A stretch of 14,984 nt of DNA from SIAF01 sp046152955 (lineage in GTDB: Bacteria; Planctomycetota; Planctomycetia; Planctomycetales; Planctomycetaceae): positions 1 to 14,984 of the forward strand of contig JBJXGA010000075.1 in the NCBI GenBank assembly GCA_046152955.1. The letters are read 5' to 3'. The notes beneath the pieces are model-generated. The model worked only from the letters and a program-made list of their open reading frames with translations. It did no database searches and was not told the DNA's origin. Below are positions 7,030-13,598 of the stretch, piece by piece. Each line of letters opens with the position of its first letter. Position 1 is the stretch's first letter. Position numbers and translations under genes: made by a program.

Positions 7030-8600
7030 ACGGGCCGACAAAACGCCGCACCTGGCTGGCGGGTGGAGCCGTGCTGGTCGTCATCGGGCTGGTCCTGTGG
7101 AGCGTGCGGCGGCAGGATCCGTTGCGGAATGTGCCGCTCCTGGATGGCACGACAACCACCATCGTCCCCGGAATCCATCTCCTGGGAAATGTCGGGCCGG
7201 CCGCCGCCTACCTGGTGGAAACCTCTGCGGGATTGGTGTTGATCGACGCCGGACTGGAAGCCGACGCGCGGCAACTGAAGGAAGAGATCGCTCGGCTGGG
7301 GCTGGATTGGAAATCGATCCGCGCCATCCTGCTGACGCACGTGCATGGGGACCATTGCGGTGGAGCGGAACACCTGCGGGCCGCCACGGGAGCGACCGTC
7401 TATGCCAGCCAAGAGGAGGCCGACGTGCTCCGTGCCGGCGCTCCGCGCGAAGCATTCTTCAGCACGTTCAAAATGCCCGATCACGCGCCGCATCCGACGA
7501 TGGTCGATGTGGAGTTGGAGGCAGACCAGACGATCGCCGTGGGGGAGGTGCGCGTGCGCGCCATTCATGCTCCGGGACACACGCAGGGGAGCACGGGGTT
7601 TCTCGTCGAGCGCCACGGCGTGCGGGCGTTGTTCTCGGGAGATGTCATCGTCCGCCTGGGGGACAAGCCGCTGGGAACTTACATGGCATATCTGGCGCCC
7701 AAGTATCGGGGGGACGCCGGCGCGTATCTGGCGACTCTCGAGAATCTGAAGGCCCTGCCCGTTCCAGATCTGGTGCTGCCGGGTCATCCTCGCTCGGACG
7801 CCAGGCCGCAGAATCCCCGGATGACTCGCGAACGGTGGCTGGGAATCCTCGACAAGGGAATTCGCGAGATGCAGCAACTGGTCGGGCGCTACCAAACGGA
7901 CGGAGCGGGCTTTCTGGACGGAGAGCCGAAGCGGCTGCTGGCTGGCCTTTACTACTTAGGGGATGTGGACGATCAGGCCTGGTACGGGTTTTCCACGGGA
8001 TCGCAGTTCTTCGTCGTCAACGCCCCTGGGGGGCCGGGGAGTGCCGATCGGTTGCGCGATCGATTGCGGCGATTGAATCTGCCGGAGATGCCGCCGACGG
8101 CCGTGCTCCTGACAGCCTGCGGCGCGAAGGAAACGGGTGGACTGTGGGACCTGGTCGAGCGGACCGGCGCCAAAGTGGTGGCGCCCTCGGCCGGCCTCGC
8201 GCGCGTGCGGGGCTTGTGTCCGCCGCAGACAGAGGTCATTCCGGCCGACGCGCTGGGGGAGCAGGAGTGGTTCCCCGTAACTCTCATCGACCTGGGGCTG
8301 GAGGAAAACGGCGGCCTGGCATATCGAATTCCCTGGGAGGGAAAAACGATTCTGTTTTCGGCGGGACTCCCCACCGCGGGAGATCGAGACGGACTCGCCG
8401 CGCTGCAGGCCGCAGCGACGCAGTCGCGAGTCAGGAACGCCCAATTTCTCGGGGCGCTGCGAAAACTCCGCGAAGTCCCCCCGGATGTATGGTTGCCGGC
8501 GCGCCCAATGGATGGTCAGAACGCGCACCTGTACGATCGCGCGTGGCTCGATGTGATCGAACAGTGCTTTCGCGCTGCGACCTCTGTCCGTGTGGAATGA
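7026..8600 (+). CDS. membrane-anchored MBL-fold metallohydrolase with a degenerate second MBL half
   Basis: The protein has 524 residues. The ATG at 7026 overlaps the upstream stop (ATGA). A transmembrane helix (about 10-27) follows basic residues, placing the domains outside the membrane. The first half (about 40-260) is a complete metallo-beta-lactamase fold domain: THVHGDH (104-110), H185 in APGHTQGS, D206 in FSGD and H254 in LPGH, enough for a two-metal site. The second half (about 320-515) looks like a copy of the first: LLTACGAKETGG (361-372) lines up with LLTHVHGDHCGG (102-113), and FSAGLPT (444-450) with FSGDVIV (203-209). Every metal ligand there is lost. The substrate cannot be told from the sequence; subclass B3 beta-lactamase-like and general hydrolase roles are both possible. 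It probably works with the upstream CRTAC1-type protein. Confidence 0.88.
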   Translation: MNGPTKRRTWLAGGAVLVVIGLVLWSVRRQDPLRNVPLLDGTTTTIVPGIHLLGNVGPAAAYLVETSAGLVLIDAGLEADARQLKEEIARLGLDWKSIRAILLTHVHGDHCGGAEHLRAATGATVYASQEEADVLRAGAPREAFFSTFKMPDHAPHPTMVDVELEADQTIAVGEVRVRAIHAPGHTQGSTGFLVERHGVRALFSGDVIVRLGDKPLGTYMAYLAPKYRGDAGAYLATLENLKALPVPDLVLPGHPRSDARPQNPRMTRERWLGILDKGIREMQQLVGRYQTDGAGFLDGEPKRLLAGLYYLGDVDDQAWYGFSTGSQFFVVNAPGGPGSADRLRDRLRRLNLPEMPPTAVLLTACGAKETGGLWDLVERTGAKVVAPSAGLARVRGLCPPQTEVIPADALGEQEWFPVTLIDLGLEENGGLAYRIPWEGKTILFSAGLPTAGDRDGLAALQAAATQSRVRNAQFLGALRKLREVPPDVWLPARPMDGQNAHLYDRAWLDVIEQCFRAATSVRVE

Positions 8601-8646
8601 GGTTGCCTGCGGCGAGGAATTATTGCGAAGCAGTTTGAGACGATAG

Positions 8647-8672
8647 CCTGGGGTCGCGCAGCGCACCCCAGG
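8647..8672. repeat. intergenic hairpin, possible terminator
   Basis: CCTGGGGT (8647-8654) and ACCCCAGG (8665-8672) form a perfect 8-bp stem around the GC-rich loop CGCGCAGCGC. It starts 46 bases after the stop of the MBL-fold gene. No T-run follows on either strand, so an ordinary intrinsic terminator is not supported. A dispersed palindromic repeat is at least as likely. Confidence 0.55.
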
Positions 8673-8788
8673 TAAGCTGGCCATCTCGGTCGTTACCGCG
8701 AAGTGGTTTCACACATGGTTTGGCGACCCAGATGGCGGAGTTCTGAAGACAGGTAATCAATTCAGGAGGAGAAAGAGAAGACAAAAAG

Positions 8789-8856
8789 ATCTCTGGCAAA
8801 AACATCTCTGGCAGAACAATGTTGGCAGAACAATGGCATGGTTGGGATGCCATGCC
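8789..8856. repeat. imperfect 15-base tandem repeat ending in a hairpin
   Basis: Three units follow in a row: ATCTCTGGCAAAAAC (8789-8803), ATCTCTGGCAGAACA (8804-8818) and ATGTTGGCAGAACA (8819-8832). They run into a hairpin, GGCATGG (8835-8841) pairing with CCATGCC (8850-8856). A second small hairpin, CCCC-TTCA-GGGG, follows at 8869-8880. The A-rich units differ from the GC-rich genes around them. Confidence 0.65.
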
Positions 8857-9029
8857 CAAGGGTTGGCCCCCCTTCAGGGGCATGGCGATTGGGATGGCGG
8901 CGGACCCAGGGAAACGCCCACCACAGTCACAGCGCCGCCAAGTGCCGCAACCAAAGAACGGATTGAACCGAAGGACACTGAGTGGTTTCGCGGGAGGTTC
9001 GTCCTCCAATAACGCGATCACGATGGCTC

Positions 9030-9053
9030 ACGCGGAGACGCGGAGGCGCGGAG
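9030..9053. repeat. 8-base tandem repeat (RCGCGGAG x3)
   Basis: Three tandem units read ACGCGGAG, ACGCGGAG, GCGCGGAG, followed by AGG. Short CGCGGAG-type tandems like this occur between genes in many planctomycete-like genomes. No coding role is apparent. Confidence 0.6.
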
Positions 9054-9152
9054 AGGATCGGGCCGTAGTCGGCTAAACCATTCCGTTTTGATCGCTGTCG
9101 ATGGATTACCGACTCAGCGCCATCGTTGCCTATGCTACCTTCTTCTCCGCGA

Positions 9153-9359
9153 CCTCAATCCAGCAGAATCTTGTTACGGCGAGGAGATTCTTCGCAGCCA
9201 ACGCCGCAGGCAGCGAGACCATGTGCTGAGTCTACGCAAGAGAAAAGACAGGAAAATGGTGGACAGTAAAATTGAAGAAAGGGAATCATTTTCCTGTCCC
9301 CGATTTTCCTGTCCTTAACCTGACAGGTGATCCGGGTTAGAGATTCTGCTGGATTGAGG
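9153..9359. mobile_element. 207-bp non-coding element with 19-bp terminal inverted repeats
   Basis: CCTCAATCCAGCAGAATCT (9153-9171) is a perfect inverted repeat of AGATTCTGCTGGATTGAGG (9341-9359). Inside are two further arms: about 9246-9271 (GACAGGAAAAT and GGACAGTAAAAT) and 9289-9316 (CATTTTCCTGTCC and ATTTTCCTGTCC). They pair across the centre and are AT-rich in a GC-rich genome. No transposase fits inside. The structure is that of a MITE-like, non-autonomous element. Its right edge lies 15 bases from the stop codon of the cupin gene. No obvious target duplication is seen at the exact TIR borders. Confidence 0.6.
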
Positions 9360-9374
9360 CGCATTGTCAGCGAT

Positions 9375-9710
9375 TCATTCTTCCAGCGTGTACAGGATGG
9401 TCAACAGCAGCGAACTGTCGGCGGTTGCCATCAGCGAATGCGGCACGCGGGCCGGTAGATACAGCAGATCCCCCGGACGCACCTTTTGCTTCTTTCCCAG
9501 GGCCGTGAACTCGACTTCCCCTTCGAGGCATTGCAGAACCAGTTCCCCCGGCGCCAGGTGCGCGGCGATCTCCCGCCCGGCGTGAATCACCAGCCGCACG
9601 ACCTCGAATTCGTCGGTCTTGAGCAGCGTCTTCGTCTTCGCCTTGCCGATTTTGGCCCCCAGGGGACGGGCGTTGACGATATCTCCCGGCTGTGCGTAAT
9701 CAATTCCCAC
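9375..9710 (-). CDS. small single-domain cupin protein
   Basis: The protein has 111 residues and is one cupin beta-barrel. Cupin motif 1 is GREIAAHLAPGELVLQCLEG (45-64), with H51, E56 and the closing glycine, but the usual second histidine of the HxH pair is alanine (A53). Motif 2 is GDLLYLPARVPHSL (80-93), with H91. Reduced ligand sets of this kind are seen in many small cupins, so metal binding is possible but weaker than usual. The start is a GTG at 9710: the nearby ATG at 9720 is out of frame and soon hits a stop. A GGAAGGA Shine-Dalgarno lies 9 bases upstream of the GTG. The gene follows the CBM9-like gene by 24 bases, so the two probably form an operon. The function is not known. Confidence 0.85.
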   Translation of the reverse strand: MGIDYAQPGDIVNARPLGAKIGKAKTKTLLKTDEFEVVRLVIHAGREIAAHLAPGELVLQCLEGEVEFTALGKKQKVRPGDLLYLPARVPHSLMATADSSLLLTILYTLEE

Positions 9711-9719
9711 CGCGGCTCA

Positions 9720-9726
9720 TCCTTCC
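9720..9726 (-). promoter_or_regulatory. Shine-Dalgarno that fixes the cupin GTG start
   Basis: On the minus strand GGAAGGA (9726-9720) lies 9 bases before the GTG at 9710-9708. It is one of the few clear ribosome-binding sites in the window and supports the GTG over the out-of-frame ATG at 9720. Confidence 0.6.
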
Positions 9727-9734
9727 ATCGGGTT

Positions 9735-10391
9735 TCACTTCATCAGGTCCAACGTTCCCCACAGACTGGGGTCGTATCCACATCCGAACTCCGGCCCCAC
9801 GCTCAGATGCTGATCCCCCAACTCGGCGTCATGCACGTGGTAGTAGAAGCCAAGCTGAGGCTGTGCTGCTGGATCATATCCATGCAGTGCCTCGGAGGGG
9901 AGCCATGCCGCGAGATGGTAGCCCGCCGGTCCCGTCTGACATTCGATCGACAGCGACTGCGGATCGATGGCGGGGGGGGCCTCTTTGGCCCGTGCGATCG
10001 GCAGGGGGGCCGCGACAGGGGACCGCTTGTCGGCGCCTCCCCCCTTGGGCAAGAAGCTGAACGCCTGGCAGAAACGGCTGGCGCGGTGGATGTTGTGCGT
10101 GTTGCGCGTGTCGATCCAGAGCTGAAGGCCATCGGACGTTTCGGGGGACTTGGCATCGCACTCCAGCGCCCGCTGCTTTCCTTCGACATGCACCGCCACC
10201 GCTAAACCCCGTTCGTTCCAGGCCAGGCGCAGCTCGGCAAACCCCGGTGTGTCATCCAACCTCCCCAAGTCCGGGAGCCGGTGCGTCTCGGTCAACCCCA
10301 GCAGCTTCTTGCCGGCGCCGGGCAGACGCCCCTCGTAGGACACGGGGAGCGCGTACCGAAACAGGAACCGATAAGGAAGCAAGCCGGGCAT
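9735..10391 (-). CDS. CBM9-like (DOMON-like) carbohydrate-binding domain protein
   Basis: The protein has 218 residues and appears to be a single beta-sandwich domain. Segments LRLAWNERGLAVAVHVEGKQ (54-73), SDGLQLWIDTRNTHNIHRAS (85-104) and the C-terminal GFYYHVHDAELGDQ...DPSLWGTLDL match the pattern of family 9-like carbohydrate-binding/DOMON-like domains. In that fold, a 'W/Y-x-D-x-R' strand and a final 'W-x-x-L-x-L' strand are typical. No signal peptide is evident, which is unusual if the protein binds an external sugar, so the ligand and location are open. It is the first gene of a two-gene minus-strand operon with the cupin. It diverges from uvrA across a 109-base gap holding a palindromic -10-like site. 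The ATG at 10391 has only a weak GGAG close upstream. Confidence 0.65.
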   Translation of the reverse strand: MPGLLPYRFLFRYALPVSYEGRLPGAGKKLLGLTETHRLPDLGRLDDTPGFAELRLAWNERGLAVAVHVEGKQRALECDAKSPETSDGLQLWIDTRNTHNIHRASRFCQAFSFLPKGGGADKRSPVAAPLPIARAKEAPPAIDPQSLSIECQTGPAGYHLAAWLPSEALHGYDPAAQPQLGFYYHVHDAELGDQHLSVGPEFGCGYDPSLWGTLDLMK

Positions 10392-10446
10392 AAACTCCGA
10401 ACTCGGGAATCGCGAGGAACATGGCAGGACCGACGCGGTGAATCAT

Positions 10447-10454
10447 AGTATACT
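10447..10454. promoter_or_regulatory. candidate shared -10 element of divergent promoters
   Basis: AGTATACT is its own reverse complement, so it presents a near-consensus TATACT -10 hexamer on both strands. It lies 47 bases before the uvrA start and 56 bases before the CBM9-like start. No good -35 hexamer lies at the right distance on either side, so the call is tentative. Confidence 0.3.
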
Positions 10455-10500
10455 CGCCGCATTCCTGCGATTATCAGCAGGAACGTCCTGTGGACTTCCG

Positions 10501-13350
10501 ATGACCCGCACCAGCGCCCCTCCCTTCGACTCGATCCGCGTATTCGGAGCGCGGACGCACAATCTGCGGGAGATCGACGTCGACATTCCTCGCGACCGGC
10601 TGGTCGTGCTGACCGGGGTCAGCGGGAGCGGCAAGAGCTCGCTGGCGTTTGACACGCTGTTCGCCGAGGGGCAGAGACGCTATTTGGAAACGCTCTCGAC
10701 CTCCGCGCGGCGGTTTGTCGATCAACTCCCGCGTCCCGACGTCGACGAAATCGAAGGGTTGCCGCCGACCCTGTCGATCGAACAGCGGGCGGGTGCCCTT
10801 CAGCCGCGCAGCACGCTGGGGACCACCACCGGCATCTCCGACTATCTGCGGCTGATGTACGCGCGGCTCGGCACGCTCCATTGCCACCGCTGTGGCGCCG
10901 CAGTCTCGGCGCAATCGGTTCAGGCGATCGTCGATGCGGTCCTGTCGCTGGAAGCGGGGCGCAAAGCGATGATCCTGGCTCCCGTGGTGCGGAGCCGCAA
11001 AGGAAAACACCGTGAGCTGTTCGAGAAAATCGTCCGGGGAGGATTTGTGCGGGCGCGGGTGGATGGGGAGGTGATCGACGCCGCGGCGCCTCCCGACCTC
11101 AACAAGAACCGGCCGCACGACATCGATGTGGTCATCGATCGGATCGTGATCAAGGAAGGGTTGCGGGCGCGGCTCCAGGAATCGGTGGAATTGGCGCTCA
11201 AGCAGGGGGAGGGGAGCTGTCTGGTGAGCCATCAGGAGGGGGATGCCTGGAGCGATCGGCTGTATAGCAGCCGGTTCGCCTGTGCCTCGTGCCAGTTGAG
11301 TTTTCCGGAAGTCGAACCGCGGACATTCAGCGATGCGAGTCCCCATGGCGCGTGCCCCGCCTGCCGGGGACTGGGAGTGCTGTCCGATCCATCATCCCCT
11401 GGGAGTTCATCCCGGGAAGGATCGGGAATTGCCGGATCAGGAGGGGCGACCGTGCAATTATCTCAGCAAGTCTGTCCGGAGTGCGGTGGAGCCCGACTGG
11501 GACCGGTGGGTCGCGCGGTGCGCGTCGCGGGAATGACCCTCCCGGAGTTGTCCGCGCAGAACGTAACGCAGGTGGCCAACCTGTTGCAGGGCTGGCCGGC
11601 GCTCTTCAGCGATCCCTCGCGACGACTCGTGGCCACCCGGCTGGCCGAAGAAATCGGGAAGCGGCTCAGTTGCCTGGAGCGACTGGGAGTCGGCTATCTG
11701 ACGCTCAATCGGTCAGCGGGGTCGCTTTCCGGTGGAGAATATCAACGGGCGCGGCTGGCCGGGTGTCTCGGATCGGGGCTCCGGGGCGTCTGCTATCTGC
11801 TCGACGAGCCGACCCTCGGACTGCACGCCCGCGACGCCCAGCGCCTGTTCGAAGTGTTATGCGAACTCCGGGACCAGGGGAATAGCGTGCTGGTGGTGGA
11901 GCACGACCTCGATCTGGTTCGCCAGGCGGATTTCGTCATCGACATAGGCCCTGGCGCGGGAGGGGAAGGGGGGCGGATCGTGGCGCAGGGAACCCCCTCC
12001 CAAATTGCCTCCCAGGCCGACTCGCAAACGGGACGCTATCTGCTCCGCGGCGGATTGCTGCCTCCCCCCATCAGCCAGGAGTCGCAAGACGCTCCCGCGT
12101 CCTCCGATTCGCAGTCTGGTGAGGCAGACGGCGCGAGGAACAGCGAACAGTGCGGGTTTCTCCCTCAGGCCAGGGAATGGCTGACAGTCTCCGGCGCCTG
12201 CGCCCACAATCTACAGAACGTGACGGCTCGCATTCCCCTGGCTGCGCTGACGTGCATCACGGGAGTCAGCGGCTCGGGAAAGAGCTCGCTCATCATGGAG
12301 ACGCTCGTTCCGCTGGCCCGCAAGAGTCTGGAAGCCCGCGCTCGCCCAACCGACCGGGCCAATTCATCGGAAGTATCAAATTTCAATTCTCAGATCTCAA
12401 ATCTCAAATCTGAAATCTCAGATTTCAAATCTCAGAACTCCGATCGGACGCCATCGACTGGCGCTCCCGCATCTCTTCCGGTGCCTGCTGGCTCCAACGC
12501 ACATGCGTCTGCCCCACAGCTTACCGGCATCGAACAGGTGGCGCGCCTGGTCGAAATCGATCAGTCGCCGCTGGGGCGAAGTCCACGCTCGAATCCCGCC
12601 ACCGTTTCGGGGCTTTGGGATGAAGTGCGCCGCTTGCTGGCGCGGACGCGCGATGCACGAATCCGGGGCTTTCGGTCCGGTCGCTTCAGTTTCAACGCCG
12701 CGGGGGGAGGACGATGCGAGGCGTGCCGCGGATTGGGGACACGACGAATCGGCATGCGATTTCTCCCCGATCTGGAGATCCCCTGTCCGGTGTGCCGCGG
12801 CGCGCGCTTCAATCGGCAGACGCTCGAGGTCCGCTACCGGAACAAGTCGGCGGCGGACATCCTGGCGATGCGGATCGACGATGCGCGGGACTACTTTGCG
12901 AATTGCGCCCCTGTCCGCCGGATTTTGGAGACGTTTGTCGAAGTCGGCTTGGGCTACCTGACACTGGGGCAGTCGTCAGCGACGCTGTCGGGAGGGGAAG
13001 CCCAGCGGATTCGATTGGCGACCGAGCTCAGCCGCGTGGAATCCACGCGGACCTTGTACGTCCTCGATGAGCCCACCAGCGGCTTGCACCTGGCCGACAT
13101 CGAACGCCTGCTCCAGCTTCTGCGCCGCCTCGTGCGGCAAGGACATACGGTCGTGGTCATCGAGCACCAACTCGACGTGATCCGGCAAGCGGACCATGTG
13201 ATCGACCTGGGTCCGGAAGGGGGAAGCGGCGGCGGGCAAATCATCGCCGCCGGAACGCCAGCAGAGGTGGCCGCCGCGCCCCAGAGCCACACCGGAGCGG
13301 CGCTCCTCCCCCTTCGGAGTGCGGGAGATTTCTCCCGCTGTTCGTTGTGA
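10501..13350 (+). CDS. uvrA: UvrA-type excinuclease ABC subunit, insertion domain missing
   Basis: The protein has 949 residues from the ATG at 10501; an upstream in-frame ATG at 10438 adds 21 residues that do not look conserved. UvrA recognises DNA damage and loads UvrB in nucleotide excision repair. Cassette I has Walker A GVSGSGKS (39-46), LSGGE (409-413) and Walker B CYLLDEPTLGLH (431-442). Cassette II has GVSGSGKS (588-595), LSGGE (829-833) and LYVLDEPTSGLH (852-863). Zinc cysteines are C261/C264/C285/C288 and C739/C742/C762/C765, with extra pairs at C128/C131 and C325/C328. The UvrB-binding region (~118-255) is present. The ~110-residue insertion domain usually found after the first zinc module is replaced by a ~35-residue Ser/Gly linker (~293-324). 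Cassette II carries ~50 extra residues (~612-675), partly encoded by an AT-rich repeat. It may be a paralogue of a standard UvrA encoded elsewhere. Confidence 0.9.
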   Translation: MTRTSAPPFDSIRVFGARTHNLREIDVDIPRDRLVVLTGVSGSGKSSLAFDTLFAEGQRRYLETLSTSARRFVDQLPRPDVDEIEGLPPTLSIEQRAGALQPRSTLGTTTGISDYLRLMYARLGTLHCHRCGAAVSAQSVQAIVDAVLSLEAGRKAMILAPVVRSRKGKHRELFEKIVRGGFVRARVDGEVIDAAAPPDLNKNRPHDIDVVIDRIVIKEGLRARLQESVELALKQGEGSCLVSHQEGDAWSDRLYSSRFACASCQLSFPEVEPRTFSDASPHGACPACRGLGVLSDPSSPGSSSREGSGIAGSGGATVQLSQQVCPECGGARLGPVGRAVRVAGMTLPELSAQNVTQVANLLQGWPALFSDPSRRLVATRLAEEIGKRLSCLERLGVGYLTLNRSAGSLSGGEYQRARLAGCLGSGLRGVCYLLDEPTLGLHARDAQRLFEVLCELRDQGNSVLVVEHDLDLVRQADFVIDIGPGAGGEGGRIVAQGTPSQIASQADSQTGRYLLRGGLLPPPISQESQDAPASSDSQSGEADGARNSEQCGFLPQAREWLTVSGACAHNLQNVTARIPLAALTCITGVSGSGKSSLIMETLVPLARKSLEARARPTDRANSSEVSNFNSQISNLKSEISDFKSQNSDRTPSTGAPASLPVPAGSNAHASAPQLTGIEQVARLVEIDQSPLGRSPRSNPATVSGLWDEVRRLLARTRDARIRGFRSGRFSFNAAGGGRCEACRGLGTRRIGMRFLPDLEIPCPVCRGARFNRQTLEVRYRNKSAADILAMRIDDARDYFANCAPVRRILETFVEVGLGYLTLGQSSATLSGGEAQRIRLATELSRVESTRTLYVLDEPTSGLHLADIERLLQLLRRLVRQGHTVVVIEHQLDVIRQADHVIDLGPEGGSGGGQIIAAGTPAEVAAAPQSHTGAALLPLRSAGDFSRCSL
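12376..12438. repeat. AT-rich CAAATCTCA-type repeat inside uvrA
   Basis: Sixty-three bases are built from variants of TCAAATYTCA / TCTCAGAT, including a 17-base near-palindrome TGAAATCTCAGATTTCA (12411-12427). They are strikingly AT-rich within a GC-rich gene and have no stop in the uvrA frame, giving about 21 residues rich in Ser, Asn, Gln and Lys (residues 626-646). The motif looks like interspersed intergenic low-complexity repeats and not like native UvrA coding sequence. Confidence 0.75.
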
Positions 13351-13380
13351 CCGATTCGACGTTAGGGGCGCGCCGGCTTG

Positions 13381-13426
13381 CCGTCGGTGGCTGGTCTGCA
13401 GCTTGCGCTAACCGGCACACCGACGG
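13381..13426. repeat. hairpin downstream of uvrA
   Basis: CCGTCGGTG (13381-13389) pairs perfectly with CACCGACGG (13418-13426) across a 28-base loop containing CTGCAG. It lies 30 bases after the uvrA stop. No T-run follows, so an intrinsic terminator is not well supported. It may be another dispersed palindromic repeat. Confidence 0.45.
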
Positions 13427-13479
13427 AAGTCACCACACTTCGTCGAACGCTGTTACCCCCCTCGTTCCCAAGCTTCGCT

Positions 13480-13498
13480 CTCATCCTTATACACAAGA
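13480..13498 (+). repeat. left terminal repeat resembling the IS50 outside end
   Basis: Bases 13480-13498 read CTCATCCTTATACACAAGA. Against the IS50 outside end known from Tn5 (CTGACTCTTATACACAAGT) 15 of 19 positions agree, including the uninterrupted core CTTATACACAAG. Its position just upstream of a Tn5-type transposase makes chance agreement unlikely. Confidence 0.75.
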
Positions 13499-13585
13499 AA
13501 ACTTTCCGGATCGGACAGGTTGTCCGACAATGGCACGGCATTTGCGCCAGCCTCTTTGCCCTGAGTGTCTTATCACCTAGGTCTC

Positions 13586-13593
13586 AGGGAGGG
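13586..13593 (+). promoter_or_regulatory. strong Shine-Dalgarno of the transposase
   Basis: AGGGAGGG ends 5 bases before the ATG at 13599. An in-frame TAG at 13578-13580 shows that translation cannot start further upstream, so this site fixes the start. Confidence 0.65.
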
Positions 13594-13598
13594 TTATC

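Larger units (their letters stand above)
8601..9374. other. repeat-rich gene-poor interval
   Basis: No supported gene lies in these 774 bases between two convergent genes. It is a patchwork of separate repeat types: a hairpin at 8647-8672, ~15-base tandem units at 8789-8832 followed by another hairpin, an 8-base tandem at 9030-9053, and a TIR-bounded element at 9153-9359. Open frames here (for example 8620-9021 minus) run through these repeats and have no protein-like conservation I can recognise. Confidence 0.7.

Noticed and set aside
5773..7041. 422-codon open frame on the minus strand opposite the CRTAC1-type gene
   Set aside because: It is the antisense shadow of the repeated DxDxDG codons and has no independent motif.
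8620..9021. 133-codon open frame on the minus strand
   Set aside because: It runs through the hairpins and tandem repeats, so its openness is explained by GC-rich repeat DNA; no recognisable domain.
9155..9364. 69-codon open frame on the minus strand containing DRKIGDRKM and Cys/Phe-rich repeats
   Set aside because: It lies almost entirely within the TIR-bounded element and merely translates the inverted GACAGGAAAAT arms; it has no ribosome site or protein-like motif.
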